From Pseudosulfitobacter koreensis (lineage in GTDB: Bacteria > Pseudomonadota > Alphaproteobacteria > Rhodobacterales > Rhodobacteraceae): DNA of 64,000 bases. The position numbers and the translations under genes were made by a program. The DNA is taken from contig NZ_JANKJG010000005.1 in assembly GCF_024733015.1 (NCBI RefSeq), positions 124,001-188,000 of the forward strand. The letters run 5' to 3'. Shown here one piece after another: positions 43,237-52,263 of the stretch; position 1 is the first letter of the stretch; each line of letters begins with the position of its first letter. Below the pieces are notes generated by a model. That model was not told the origin of the DNA and did not search any database. It saw only the letters and a program-made list of their open reading frames with translations.

Positions 43237-44643
43237 ATGTCCGGCAAGCTCATCGTTGTGTCCAACCGCATACCTACAGCGGCCACACCATCAGGCGGGC
43301 TTGTTTTTGCACTGCACGAGACGCTGCGCAAAACCGGCGGCATCTGGATCGGATCGGACCCCGAGTTTCAGGCCGACCCCTCTGACACGCTCAAGGAAAT
43401 CGGCGATCAGTCCACCTATCAGCGGCTGGCATTCGAGATGTCCGAAACGGATTACCAGACTTTTTACCTGGGCTTTGCGAACTCGGTGCTGTGGCCCGTC
43501 TGCCACCGGCGCGGAGACCTCGTGCAGATGAGCCGCCGGTTCGAGGAAGGCTACCGCAGGGTCAACAAGCGCCTCGCCCGGCAAATCTTTGAGGTGGCAG
43601 GGCCCGAGGACATGATCTGGGTCCACGACTACCACTTTTTCCCGCTGGCCGCCGACCTGCGCGAACTTGGGTTCGAGGGCAAGATCGGTTTCTTCCTGCA
43701 CATCCCCTTTCCGGCGCTGGGCGACATGGGGGCGCTGCCGCCATCGGCGAACCTGGCGCACTGGCTGGCCGACTATGATCTGGTCGGGCTTCAGACCCGG
43801 TCGGACGTGGCGCGCTGCCTCGAGATGTTCCGGTCGGAACTGGGCGCCGAACTGATGCACGACGGCAAGATCAAATACGGCGAACGCCGCGTCGGTGTGC
43901 GGTCTTTCCCCATCGGCATCGACGTCGAGGCCTTTGTCGCCACCGCCGAGAAATCCACCAACCGCGAGGAAATCGCCAAGGATCTGTCAGGCGAACTGAT
44001 CATAGGCGTTGACCGATTGGATTATTCCAAGGGGCTGCCGAACCGTTTCCGCGCCTTTGGCCGCTATCTGGAAACCCGCAAGGACAAGGAACGCCGCCCC
44101 AGCCTGCTGCAGATCGCACCGCCCACCCGCGAGGAAGTCAGCGCCTACCGCGACATCCGTTTCGAGCTGGAAGAGCTGGCCGGACGTCTGAACGGCGAGA
44201 ATGCCGAACTGGACTGGACCCCGCTGCGCTATATCCACCGCAACATAGACCGCGATGTCCTGGCGAAACTGTTCCGCACCGCGCGGGTCGGGTTCGTCAC
44301 ACCCTTTGCCGACGGCATGAACCTTGTGGCCAAGGAATACATCGCGGCCCAGGACCCCGAAGACCCCGGCGTTCTGGTCCTGTCACGCATGGCGGGTGCC
44401 GCCGAGGACATGACCGAGGCGCTGTTGGTCAACCCCTACGACATCGAAGAGATGAGCGAGGCACTGGCACAGGCGCTCGATATGCCGCTGGAGGAACGGC
44501 AGGCCAGATACACCGCCTGCATGAAACGCGTCCGCGCCACCGACGTGGGCCGCTGGAGCGAGAACTATCTGAACGCGCTGAAAGACAGCCGCCGGGATCT
44601 GTCATGGAGCAGTTTCAACGAACGCCACAAGAACAGTGCATGA
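43237..44643 (+). CDS. otsA: Alpha,alpha-trehalose-phosphate synthase
   Basis: A 468-residue GT20 enzyme that joins UDP-glucose and glucose-6-phosphate to trehalose-6-phosphate. Family motifs are LIVVSNRIP at the start, [16 protein letters not shown] (about residue 130), [12 protein letters not shown] (about residue 253) and the late [17 protein letters not shown]. Length and order match OtsA. It runs in the direction of topoisomerase IB and is followed by a terminator. With otsB it provides osmotic and desiccation protection. Confidence 0.95.
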   Translation: MSGKLIVVSNRIPTAATPSGGLVFALHETLRKTGGIWIGSDPEFQADPSDTLKEIGDQSTYQRLAFEMSETDYQTFYLGFANSVLWPVCHRRGDLVQMSRRFEEGYRRVNKRLARQIFEVAGPEDMIWVHDYHFFPLAADLRELGFEGKIGFFLHIPFPALGDMGALPPSANLAHWLADYDLVGLQTRSDVARCLEMFRSELGAELMHDGKIKYGERRVGVRSFPIGIDVEAFVATAEKSTNREEIAKDLSGELIIGVDRLDYSKGLPNRFRAFGRYLETRKDKERRPSLLQIAPPTREEVSAYRDIRFELEELAGRLNGENAELDWTPLRYIHRNIDRDVLAKLFRTARVGFVTPFADGMNLVAKEYIAAQDPEDPGVLVLSRMAGAAEDMTEALLVNPYDIEEMSEALAQALDMPLEERQARYTACMKRVRATDVGRWSENYLNALKDSRRDLSWSSFNERHKNSA

Positions 44644-44657
44644 GTGTGCCCGCGACG

Positions 44658-44679
44658 GGCGGTGAACCGCCGGTTTTTT
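44658..44679 (+). terminator. Terminator of otsA
   Basis: Stem GGCGG-tgaa-CCGCC followed by GG and six T, 15 bp after the otsA stop. Confidence 0.8.
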
Positions 44680-44701
44680 CACGCACCGTACAGTGCCGAC
44701 T

Positions 44702-44726
44702 GGAACAACCGCAGCCTCCACGTGTT
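44702..44726 (+). promoter_or_regulatory. EcfG-type promoter (small membrane peptide / DUF883 unit)
   Basis: GGAAC (44702-44706), 16 bases, TGTT (44723-44726), 43 bp before the 22-residue peptide gene and in the same direction. Confidence 0.6.
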
Positions 44727-44769
44727 GGGTCTTCACAACTAGTTGACTGAACACGAAAGGAAAAACCTC

Positions 44770-44838
44770 ATGCACGGCATTTTCTACCTGATCGGCCTCA
44801 TCGTGGTCGTTCTCGCAGTTCTGAACCTCTTATTCTAA
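44770..44838 (+). CDS. 22-residue single-helix membrane peptide
   Basis: The frame reads MHGIFYLIGLIVVVLAVLNLLF, then stop (broken here as MHGIFYLIGLI and VVVLAVLNLLF). It is one unbroken hydrophobic helix, with a GAAAGGAAA ribosome site 6 nt before the ATG. It sits between a general-stress-type promoter and the DUF883-like gene, whose own ribosome site starts directly after the stop. It is probably a real inner-membrane micropeptide. The family is unnamed as far as I can tell. Confidence 0.6.
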   Translation: MHGIFYLIGLIVVVLAVLNLLF

Positions 44839-44852
44839 GAAAGGAAGTCACC

Positions 44853-45425
44853 ATGACGACCACTGGAAACACACCGAAGTCTCAGGGCGAGACCTTGAAG
44901 CAGGACGCGAAAAAAGCCGCTGCTTCGACATCGGAAGACATCAAGTCAGAGGCCCGCAAAGCGGCAGACACCGTGTCGGCCCAAGCCTCGGGCTATGCCG
45001 ACCAGGCCAAGCAAACCGCTGCCGACGAGGTGAAGGACGTGGCCTCGGCGCTGCGCACGGCGGCTGACGAGTTGCGCAGCGGATCGCCGCAGGAACGCAC
45101 CTTCAGCCAGATCGCCGATGGGCTGGCCGACGCATCTGACGCCGTGCGCGGCAAGGATCTGTCGGAAATCGTCAACGATGTGAATGGGTTCGCCAAACGC
45201 AATCCGCTGATGTTCCTGGGTGGTGCCGCGCTGGTCGGATTTGCCGCCACGCGCTTCGCCAAGGCATCGGGCACATCTGGCCGCGGTTACGACCGTACAG
45301 CCACCGGCGCCGCGTCGACCGGACGCAGCACCGGCATGGACCGTCCCGCACCCGCCCCCACACGCAGCCCCGTCGCCGGGTCCACACCCGCCGCACCACG
45401 CGTTGAAACCGGAGGAAAATCATGA
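44853..45425 (+). CDS. DUF883-like stress protein
   Basis: A 190-residue protein. The N-terminal 100 residues are a charged, Ala-rich amphipathic helix region like DUF883/ElaB and late-embryogenesis-type proteins (QASGYADQAKQTAADEVKDVAS). One hydrophobic segment follows at about 112-128 (NPLMFLGGAALVGFAATRFA), then a low-complexity Pro/Thr/Ser tail. It is likely anchored in the inner membrane; ElaB relatives bind ribosomes. It overlaps the Holin-X gene by ATGA. Confidence 0.75.
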   Translation: MTTTGNTPKSQGETLKQDAKKAAASTSEDIKSEARKAADTVSAQASGYADQAKQTAADEVKDVASALRTAADELRSGSPQERTFSQIADGLADASDAVRGKDLSEIVNDVNGFAKRNPLMFLGGAALVGFAATRFAKASGTSGRGYDRTATGAASTGRSTGMDRPAPAPTRSPVAGSTPAAPRVETGGKS

Positions 45426-45820
45426 CCACCGATCCCAAACAATCCACAGGCGGCCTGCTGAGCGAAGCATTGTCCCACGTCAGTTCGCTGATGCGCAGCG
45501 AGGTCGATCTGGCCCGCGCCGAGATCGACGAGAACCTCAAGGCCGCAGGACTGGCCATCGGCATGATCGTCGGTGCCGTTGTCGTTGCACTGACCGCGCT
45601 AAACGTGCTGTCCGCAGCCCTCGTGGCCGCGCTGACCGAGGCTGGCATCGACGCCGGCTGGTCCGCTCTGATCGTCGGCCTGCTCTTGGGCATCATCGCC
45701 TATGTGATGGCCAACAAGGGCACCAGCGATCTGAAACTCAAGAGCCTTGCACCCAACCGCACGGCCAAGAACGTCAAGCGCGATGCGCAAACATTGAAGG
45801 AGGTCTACGATGACAAATGA
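45422..45820 (+). CDS. Holin-X (DUF1469-type) membrane protein
   Basis: A 132-residue protein of the 'phage holin family/Actinobacterial Holin-X' type. The N-terminal amphipathic part (SHVSSLMRSEVDLARAEI) is followed by two membrane helices (about residues 42-68 and 77-98). Despite the name there is no phage context; in alphaproteobacteria these occur with DUF883 and DUF3618 genes in stress units. It overlaps both neighbours (4 bp before, 11 bp after). Confidence 0.85.
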   Translation: MTTDPKQSTGGLLSEALSHVSSLMRSEVDLARAEIDENLKAAGLAIGMIVGAVVVALTALNVLSAALVAALTEAGIDAGWSALIVGLLLGIIAYVMANKGTSDLKLKSLAPNRTAKNVKRDAQTLKEVYDDK

Positions 45821-47054
45821 CTCCAGAAGCTCAGACCAAATCGAACGCGATATCGAGCGTGAACGCGAAGGCCTCGCCCATACCCTGGACGACCTGCAAG
45901 ACAGGTTCTCCATCGAAGGCATCGCCCGCCAGTTCTCGGACCAGTTCCGCGAGCACGGCGGCGACTTTGGCCGCTCGGTTTCCGAGGCAGTCAAGCAGAA
46001 CCCGGTGGCCCTGGCGGTCACAGGCGCAGGCCTTGCCTGGCTGATGTTCGGCGGAAGCTCCAAATCGGACGACCGCTACGAACGGCGCGACCGCGGATAT
46101 GATCGCAATTACGACCGGGTCAATCCCGTCGATCCCTACCGCGACCGCAACCGTGATCGCGACGTGCAGTCGGACCCCTATTCCGAACGCTACCGTCGCA
46201 CGGCACCGACGCCCGGCACCATGGAAGAGCACTCACGCCCCCGCACCACTACGGTGCCAAGCTGGGCACGCGGCACGACCGAGGATGACCACGACGACCT
46301 GTCCGACCGCGCCCGCTCTGCGGCCTCGCGCGCATCGGGCAGCGTGTCTGGTGCGGCATCGTCCGCGTCTCACGGTGCGTCGAGTGCCGCCTCTTCGGTT
46401 GCCGGGTCCGCCCGCAGCGCAGGCGCGTCCGTCGCCGGTGGGGCACGGTCGGCACGGGATTCCGCGTCGAACGCCGGTCGCTCCGTCGCCGACGGCGTGC
46501 GCAACACCGCAAGCTCTGCCGCAGACCGCGCCGCCGCCATGCGCGCGCGCCTGAGCGAAGGCACCGAAGCGCTGAGCGAACAGGCACGCGAGCGTGTCAT
46601 TGCAGCACGCGAACGTGCAATGGAGGCATGGCAGGCCACGGGCCGTTACTCGCAATACGGACGCGAGCGTGCAGCCGACATGTTCGAAGAGCATCCACTT
46701 GTCGCAGGTGCCTTGGCGCTGGCGTTGGGTGCCGCAGTCGGCGCGTCCCTGCCCCGCAGTCGCACCGAGGACGCCTATATGGGCGAAACCAGCGATGCAC
46801 TCTTTGACGAGGCGGAACGTATCTACGCCGAGGAAAAGGAAAAGCTGGGCAAGGTCGCCGCTGCCGCGACTGACGAGGCGAAAAACATCGCCCGTGAAAC
46901 CAAGGATGAGGCGGACAGCAAGGCCGATGCCGACAACGCGGCGCAAGACGTGGCCAACAAGGCCGCCGACAAGGCCAAGGAATCCGGCCAGCGCGTCGCG
47001 GACGCTGCCAAAAGCGAAGCCGACAAGCAAAACCTCGGCGACGTGAAGAAGTAG
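45810..47054 (+). CDS. DUF3618-domain membrane-associated protein
   Basis: A 414-residue protein. The DUF3618 domain is at residues 8-60 (SDQIERDIEREREGLAHTLDDLQDRF). A short hydrophobic segment follows at about 68-85 (ALAVTGAGLAWLMFGGS), then a long disordered Ser/Ala/Arg-rich middle, a second hydrophobic stretch near residue 300 (VAGALALALGAAVGASLP), and a C-terminal Ala/Lys/Asp-rich helix resembling LEA-type repeats. It is the last gene of the DUF883-Holin-X-DUF3618 unit. Role: probably envelope organisation under stress; unproven. Confidence 0.78.
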   Translation: MTNDSRSSDQIERDIEREREGLAHTLDDLQDRFSIEGIARQFSDQFREHGGDFGRSVSEAVKQNPVALAVTGAGLAWLMFGGSSKSDDRYERRDRGYDRNYDRVNPVDPYRDRNRDRDVQSDPYSERYRRTAPTPGTMEEHSRPRTTTVPSWARGTTEDDHDDLSDRARSAASRASGSVSGAASSASHGASSAASSVAGSARSAGASVAGGARSARDSASNAGRSVADGVRNTASSAADRAAAMRARLSEGTEALSEQARERVIAARERAMEAWQATGRYSQYGRERAADMFEEHPLVAGALALALGAAVGASLPRSRTEDAYMGETSDALFDEAERIYAEEKEKLGKVAAAATDEAKNIARETKDEADSKADADNAAQDVANKAADKAKESGQRVADAAKSEADKQNLGDVKK

Positions 47055-47070
47055 GCCGAACCGAAACAGT

Positions 47071-47099
47071 GGCCTGCCCCTGATAACCGGGGGCAGGCC
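47071..47099 (+). terminator. Hairpin after DUF3618 gene
   Basis: Perfect stem GGCCTGCCCC (47071-47080) and GGGGCAGGCC (47090-47099) without a clear T-tract, between the DUF3618 gene and the YihY gene. Confidence 0.55.
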
Positions 47100-47118
47100 G
47101 CAGCACGAAAGGTATCCC

Positions 47119-48063
47119 ATGACGCGCGGACGCGATGCACAGACCCCGAAAGAAATTCCCGCAAAAGGCTGGAAAGACATCCTTTACCGGGTGAAGGATG
47201 AAATTGCCGCTGACCACCTGTCGCTGATCGCGGCAGGTGTTGCTTTTTATGCGCTGCTGGCGCTGTTTCCGGCGATCACCGCATTGATGGCGCTGGCGGG
47301 TCTGCTGGTCGAGCCATCGCAGATCACCGGGCAGATCGAAAGCCTGGCCGCCGTGATGCCGCAAGAGGCCGCGACGATCATTCTGGATCAGGCGGTCGCG
47401 GTGACGGGATCAGAGGAAAGTGGCCTCGGATGGGCGTTCGCCCTGGGTCTGGGCCTTGCGCTCTATTCCGCGTCCAAGGGCATGTCGAGCCTGATGGAAG
47501 GGCTGAACGTCGTATATGACGAGGAGGAAAAACGCGGTTTCGTCAAACGCACGATGTGGACGCTGGGCCTGACGCTCTTGCTGATCGTGGGCCTGATCTG
47601 CGGACTGACGGCCGCCTTGGCCCTGCCAGTGATCATCAGCGTGTTCGGCCTGCCCGTCTGGCTTGAAAATCTGCTGGCTTATGGCCGCTGGGTGTTGCTT
47701 GCCGCGCTCTCGATCACGGGCCTCGCCGTGCTCTACCGCTTTGGCCCCTCGCGCGACAACGCCCGGTGGAAATGGCTGACTCCGGGCACGATGATCGCCT
47801 GCGCGATGTGGCTGTTGGCCTCGGTCGGATTCTCGATTTACGTCAGCAACTTCGGCAGCTACAACGAAACCTTTGGCAGCATGGCAGGCGCGATCATCCT
47901 GCTGATGTGGCTGTGGATTTCCGCATTTATCATCCTGATCGGGGCCGAGTTCAATTCCGAGATGGAGGCGCAGACCAGTGTCGACAGCACCACCGGAGAG
48001 CCGCAGCCCGCAGGTGAGCGCGGCGCGCGCAAGGCCGACAAGCTGGGCGAGGCACAGGTCTAG
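47119..48063 (+). CDS. YihY/BrkB-family inner-membrane protein
   Basis: A 314-residue protein with about six hydrophobic segments. The family N-terminus DHLSLIAAGVAFYALLALFPAI and the late motif FGSMAGAIILLMWLWISAFIILIGAEFN are clear. YihY/BrkB proteins were once called ribonuclease BN; the true function is unknown, possibly transport. It has its own AAAGG ribosome site and lies between the stress-protein unit and ku. Confidence 0.87.
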   Translation: MTRGRDAQTPKEIPAKGWKDILYRVKDEIAADHLSLIAAGVAFYALLALFPAITALMALAGLLVEPSQITGQIESLAAVMPQEAATIILDQAVAVTGSEESGLGWAFALGLGLALYSASKGMSSLMEGLNVVYDEEEKRGFVKRTMWTLGLTLLLIVGLICGLTAALALPVIISVFGLPVWLENLLAYGRWVLLAALSITGLAVLYRFGPSRDNARWKWLTPGTMIACAMWLLASVGFSIYVSNFGSYNETFGSMAGAIILLMWLWISAFIILIGAEFNSEMEAQTSVDSTTGEPQPAGERGARKADKLGEAQV

Positions 48064-48075
48064 TACCTGCCTACA

Positions 48076-48101
48076 GGAACCAAGCCCCACCCGACGGGGT
48101 T
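48076..48101 (+). promoter_or_regulatory. EcfG-type promoter (ku-ligD)
   Basis: GGAAC (48076-48080), 17 bases, GGTT (48098-48101), 30 bp before the ku start codon and in the same direction. One mismatch in the -10 part. Confidence 0.55.
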
Positions 48102-48131
48102 TTCCCGCCAAGCCATAACAAGGAGAGACCT

Positions 48132-48956
48132 ATGGCACCGCGCGCGCTTTGGAAAGGACAGCTTCGCCTGTCACTGGTGTCGATCCCGGTCGAGATATTC
48201 TCGGCCACCAAGACAGGCGCACGCGTGTCCTTTCGCCAGATCCACCAGCCCTCGGGCAAGCGCGTCCGCTACGAGAAATCGGTGCCCGGCATCGGCCCGG
48301 TCAAGAGCGGCGACATCGTAAAAGGGTACGAAACTGGCGATGATCAGTACATATTACTGGACCCCGAAGAGATCGACGCGATCAAGCTGGAAACCAAGAA
48401 GACCTTTGAGCTGGTGCAATTTGTCGACGCCAGCGAGATCGCGCCGCTCTATTACGACAAGCCCTACTACATCTCGGCCTCGGACGACTTGGCGCAGGAC
48501 GCCTACCGCGTGATCCGCGACGCGCTGCGCAGCGCGAACAAGGTGGGCCTGGGCCAAGTCACGATGCGCGGCAAGGAATATCTGGCCGCCGTCAAACCCT
48601 GCGGTGACGGACTGCTGATGGAGACGCTGCACTACGCCGACGAATTGCGCGATGCCGACGATCTGTTCACCGACATCAAGGACGCGAAAACCGACGCCGA
48701 ACTGCTCGAGGTCGCGACCTCGCTGATCGACCGCAAGACGGCGCCTTTCGATGCCGCTGCCTATACCGACAAATACGCCGAAGCGATGCAGGAACTGCTG
48801 AACGCCAAGATGAAGAACAAGAAGACCCCGCGCGTGAACGCCAGCGACGACACGTCAGAGCAGGGCGACAACGTGGTCGACCTGATGAGCGCGCTGAAGG
48901 AAAGCCTGAAAGAGGCCAAGACCAAGAAAAAGCCAGCCCGTAAAAAGGCATCGTGA
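48132..48956 (+). CDS. ku: Ku protein (non-homologous end joining)
   Basis: A 274-residue bacterial Ku. It forms a homodimer ring on DNA ends and recruits LigD. The N-terminal APRALWKGQLRLSLVSIPVEIF and the YYDKPYYI segment are typical, as is the Lys-rich C-terminal tail (KTKKKPARKKAS) that aids DNA binding. Its stop overlaps the ligD start (TGATG). A GGAAC-type promoter upstream agrees with stationary-phase or general-stress control of end joining reported in rhizobia. Confidence 0.95.
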   Translation: MAPRALWKGQLRLSLVSIPVEIFSATKTGARVSFRQIHQPSGKRVRYEKSVPGIGPVKSGDIVKGYETGDDQYILLDPEEIDAIKLETKKTFELVQFVDASEIAPLYYDKPYYISASDDLAQDAYRVIRDALRSANKVGLGQVTMRGKEYLAAVKPCGDGLLMETLHYADELRDADDLFTDIKDAKTDAELLEVATSLIDRKTAPFDAAAYTDKYAEAMQELLNAKMKNKKTPRVNASDDTSEQGDNVVDLMSALKESLKEAKTKKKPARKKAS

Positions 48957-51406
48957 TGGCCAAGACCCCTGACAGGCTGGCGGCGTATAATGCCAAACGC
49001 GACTTTGCCCTGACCGAAGAGCCCAAAGGCCAGGTGGGTGCGGCGCAGGGGCGCAAGTTCGTGGTGCAAAAGCACGCGGCGACCCGGCTGCACTATGATT
49101 TCCGCTTGGAATGGGGCGGCGTGCTGCTGAGTTGGGCCGTGACCAAGGGCCCCTCGCCCGACCCATCCGAAAAACGTCTGGCCGTGCGCACCGAAGATCA
49201 CCCGCTGGATTACGGCACCTTCGAGGGGACCATCCCCAAGGGGCAGTATGGCGGCGGCACCGTGATGCTGTGGGACAACGGCACTTGGGCCCCCGTCGGC
49301 GATGTCGACGACGGGCTGAAAAAGGGCAAGCTGAAATTCACGCTGCAAGGCCAGCGGATGCAGGGCGGATGGGCGCTGGTGCGGATGCGCACCAAGGGCA
49401 AGCGCGAGAATTGGCTGCTGATCAAGGAGCGCGACGATTACGTGGATGAGGATCCCGATGCGCTGACCGAAGGGTACGCGGTTTCCGTCACCACAGGGCG
49501 CAAGATGGACGAGATTGCCGCCGGAGCGAAGGCCCGCAAGCCGCCGAAACCCGCCCCCGACCGGAGCAGGAAGCGCCCCGCTTTCGTCAAGCCGCAGCTT
49601 GCTACGCTCGTCGACAGCGCACCCACCGGCGACGAATGGCAGCACGAGACCAAGTTCGACGGCTACCGCTGCATCGCGTCACTGGGCAAGGGCGGCGTGC
49701 GGTTGTTCACGCGGTCCGGCAACGACTGGACCGACAAGTTTCAGCCGCTGGTGTCCGCATTCGACCCGCTGCCCTGCAATTCCGCACTGATCGACGGCGA
49801 AGTGATGGCCGCACGCATCAGCGGATCGGCGTTTTCGTCGCTGCAGCGGGCGTTGAAATCCGGCGATCCGCTGGTGTTCTTCGCCTTTGATCTGCTGGAA
49901 CTCGACGGCGAGAATTTCCGCAAGGAGCCGCAGGACGCCCGCCGCGCACGTCTGGCCAAGCTGCTTTCGGGCGCACCATCCGGCGGGCCTCTGCGCCTGA
50001 GCGAACACGTGGTAGGCCACGGCGCCGAAGTCTTCGCGCAGGCCTGCAAGTCCGGGGCCGAGGGGATCATCAGCAAACGCATCGACGCGCCCTATCGCGG
50101 CACGCGCAACAAAAGCTGGCTCAAGGTGAAATGCACCCGCAGGCAGGAATTCGTGATCATCGGCACCTCGCCCTCGGACAAGGCGGGGCGCCCCTTTGCC
50201 TCGCTGCTGCTGGCCAGCCGCGAGGGGGGCGCGCTGCGCTACAAGGGGCGCGTCGGCACCGGGTTTTCGCAAAGCGACATGGAGAGCCTTGCGGCGGCAA
50301 TGACCGCGCGTAAGACGCCGCCCGTCAAGGACGCGCCCGATGATATCGCGCGCACCGCAAGCTGGGTGCGCCCCGATCTTGTGGCCGAAGTCGAGTTCAC
50401 CGAGTTCACCGACGATGGCATCGTGCGCCACGGCAGCTTTCTGGGCCTGCGCGAGGACAAGGACGCCGAAGAGGTGCAGATCGAACTGCCACAGGAGGAT
50501 GTGATGGAAACCGAAGTCGACGGTATCAGGATCAGCAGTGCCGACAGGCAGGTTTTTCCCGATGCAGGCTGCACCAAGGGCGATGTCGCGCGCCATTACG
50601 CCCGTGTAGGCGAGCGGATGATCGCGCTGGCCGGGCACCGCCCGCTGTCGCTGTTTCGCTGCCCCTCCGGCATCGACGGCCAGTGTTTCTTTCAGAAACA
50701 CGACAGCGGCGGCATGCCCGACGCGCTGTCGCGGGTCCAGATCGCAGAGAGTGACGGCGACGAGGCCGATTATTTATACGCCACCCGCCCGCAAAGCCTG
50801 GTGGCCGCCGCACAGATGGGCACGCTGGAATATCACATCTGGGGCGCGCGCACCGACAGGCTGGACCGGCCCGACCGGCTGGTGTTTGATCTGGACCCAG
50901 ACGAGGGGCTGGACTGGGACCGGGTGAAGGCCGCCGCCTTCGAGACCCGCGATATTCTGGCCGAACTCGGCCTGAAATCGGGTGCCATCGTCACCGGCGG
51001 CAAAGGCGTGCATGTCTGGCTGCCGCTGCGCCGCACCCGTGGCTGGGAGACGATCAAACTGTTCTCCAAGACCCTCGCCCACGTCATGGCCGCACAGCAT
51101 CCCGACCGCTACACCGCGACGATGTCCAAGGCCAAGCGCAAGAACCGCATATTCATCGACTGGCTGCGCAACGAGCGTGGCTCGACAGCCATCGCCCCCT
51201 ATTCCCTGCGCGCGCGCCCCGGTGCGCCCGTCGCGGTGCCTGTCACCTGGGCCGAGCTGGAAAAGCTGGAGGGCGCCAACCGGTTCACAATGTCCGACAT
51301 GGCCGCACGGATGAAATCACAATGCCCGGCGATGGCGTTGCAAGGCGATCTGCAAACCCTGTCCGACGGCGTCATCGACGCGTTGCAAGACATGGCGGAC
51401 CGGTAA
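48956..51406 (+). CDS. ligD: ATP-dependent DNA ligase D
   Basis: An 816-residue three-domain NHEJ enzyme. The 3'-phosphoesterase domain comes first (about residues 30-160; KHAATRLHYDFRLEW). The ligase domain follows, with adenylated K233 in ETKFDGYR (about 215-500), and the AEP-type polymerase domain is last (about 530-810; FDLDPDEGLDW). This PE-Lig-Pol order is typical of alphaproteobacteria. I start at the ATG at 48956, overlapping the ku stop; a GTG one codon upstream is less likely. Confidence 0.95.
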   Translation: MAKTPDRLAAYNAKRDFALTEEPKGQVGAAQGRKFVVQKHAATRLHYDFRLEWGGVLLSWAVTKGPSPDPSEKRLAVRTEDHPLDYGTFEGTIPKGQYGGGTVMLWDNGTWAPVGDVDDGLKKGKLKFTLQGQRMQGGWALVRMRTKGKRENWLLIKERDDYVDEDPDALTEGYAVSVTTGRKMDEIAAGAKARKPPKPAPDRSRKRPAFVKPQLATLVDSAPTGDEWQHETKFDGYRCIASLGKGGVRLFTRSGNDWTDKFQPLVSAFDPLPCNSALIDGEVMAARISGSAFSSLQRALKSGDPLVFFAFDLLELDGENFRKEPQDARRARLAKLLSGAPSGGPLRLSEHVVGHGAEVFAQACKSGAEGIISKRIDAPYRGTRNKSWLKVKCTRRQEFVIIGTSPSDKAGRPFASLLLASREGGALRYKGRVGTGFSQSDMESLAAAMTARKTPPVKDAPDDIARTASWVRPDLVAEVEFTEFTDDGIVRHGSFLGLREDKDAEEVQIELPQEDVMETEVDGIRISSADRQVFPDAGCTKGDVARHYARVGERMIALAGHRPLSLFRCPSGIDGQCFFQKHDSGGMPDALSRVQIAESDGDEADYLYATRPQSLVAAAQMGTLEYHIWGARTDRLDRPDRLVFDLDPDEGLDWDRVKAAAFETRDILAELGLKSGAIVTGGKGVHVWLPLRRTRGWETIKLFSKTLAHVMAAQHPDRYTATMSKAKRKNRIFIDWLRNERGSTAIAPYSLRARPGAPVAVPVTWAELEKLEGANRFTMSDMAARMKSQCPAMALQGDLQTLSDGVIDALQDMADR

Positions 51407-51491
51407 TCTTGGCGTCACTCCGGGAACTTCGGGCTTTTCACAGGACAGGCCATGTGGTCACGTCAGGCGCGGCTGTCGGGGAGTGCTGTCT

Positions 51492-52256
51492 GTGAAGAGC
51501 CTTTTGGAAAATCTCTACGAAGGCCATTCGCACAGGGCCCGGCTGTTTCGCACCTGTCTGCTGGGCTTCGACATCCTGACCATCGCCTATTTTCTCTTCA
51601 CCGCCGCCGCCGATCTGGACGTCTCTCTGGTCGCTCTCGATCTGGGTGTCGGCCTCGTCATCCTTGCGGACGTGGCAGCACGCACCTGGATCGCTCAGAA
51701 CCGGCTTCAGTTTCTCTGGTCGATGACCACGATTTGCGACCTGATCGTGATCGCCTCGCTGTTCGCCCCGTTGATCACCGGCTCGAACCTGGGCTTTCTG
51801 CGGGTGCTGCGGATGCTGCGCCTGGTCAGGGGGTTTCGCATACTCGAGCGTCTCGACAGCCTGAGCACCGACGTCGCGCTCAACATTCGTGTCATCCGTG
51901 CCGCCGCCAACCTGTTGGTGTTCATCTTCATTGTCACCAGTCTGATCTGGGTGTGGGAGCATGACCGCAACGAGAATATCGCGACCTACCTCGATGCGCT
52001 CTATTTCACCATCACCACCCTGACCACGACCGGCTTCGGAGACATTACCCTGACCGATCGCACCGGACGGCTTCTGAGCATCGGCGTGATGATCTTCGGC
52101 GTGGGGTTCTTCCTGAACCTGCTGCAGGCGATCTTTCGCCCCTCGAAGGTGGAAATTCCCTGCCCCAGGTGCGGGCTCAGGCTGCACGACCACGACGCGA
52201 GCCACTGCAAGCATTGCGGCAGCGTGGTCTACATCGAGACCGAGGGGAACACGTGA
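51492..52256 (+). CDS. Voltage-gated-type ion channel with C-terminal zinc ribbon
   Basis: A 254-residue membrane protein with about six hydrophobic segments. It has an S4-like Arg-rich helix (RVLRMLRLVRGFRILERL, about 98-115) and a pore with the filter TTTGFGD (about residue 175), a K+-channel type with F in place of Y/V. After the last helix comes a four-cysteine ribbon (CPRCG...HCKHCG) that should bind zinc. The start is GTG at 51492, 8 nt after GGGGAG. It is not clearly linked to ligD. Confidence 0.85.
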   Translation: MKSLLENLYEGHSHRARLFRTCLLGFDILTIAYFLFTAAADLDVSLVALDLGVGLVILADVAARTWIAQNRLQFLWSMTTICDLIVIASLFAPLITGSNLGFLRVLRMLRLVRGFRILERLDSLSTDVALNIRVIRAAANLLVFIFIVTSLIWVWEHDRNENIATYLDALYFTITTLTTTGFGDITLTDRTGRLLSIGVMIFGVGFFLNLLQAIFRPSKVEIPCPRCGLRLHDHDASHCKHCGSVVYIETEGNT

Positions 52257-52263
52257 CCGCCTC

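Noticed and set aside
45422-45820. Holin-X gene as evidence of a prophage
   Set aside because: No other phage gene nearby; the family is common in chromosomal stress units.
51423-51448. GGAAC before the channel gene as an EcfG promoter
   Set aside because: No GTT at the 16-17 bp spacing.
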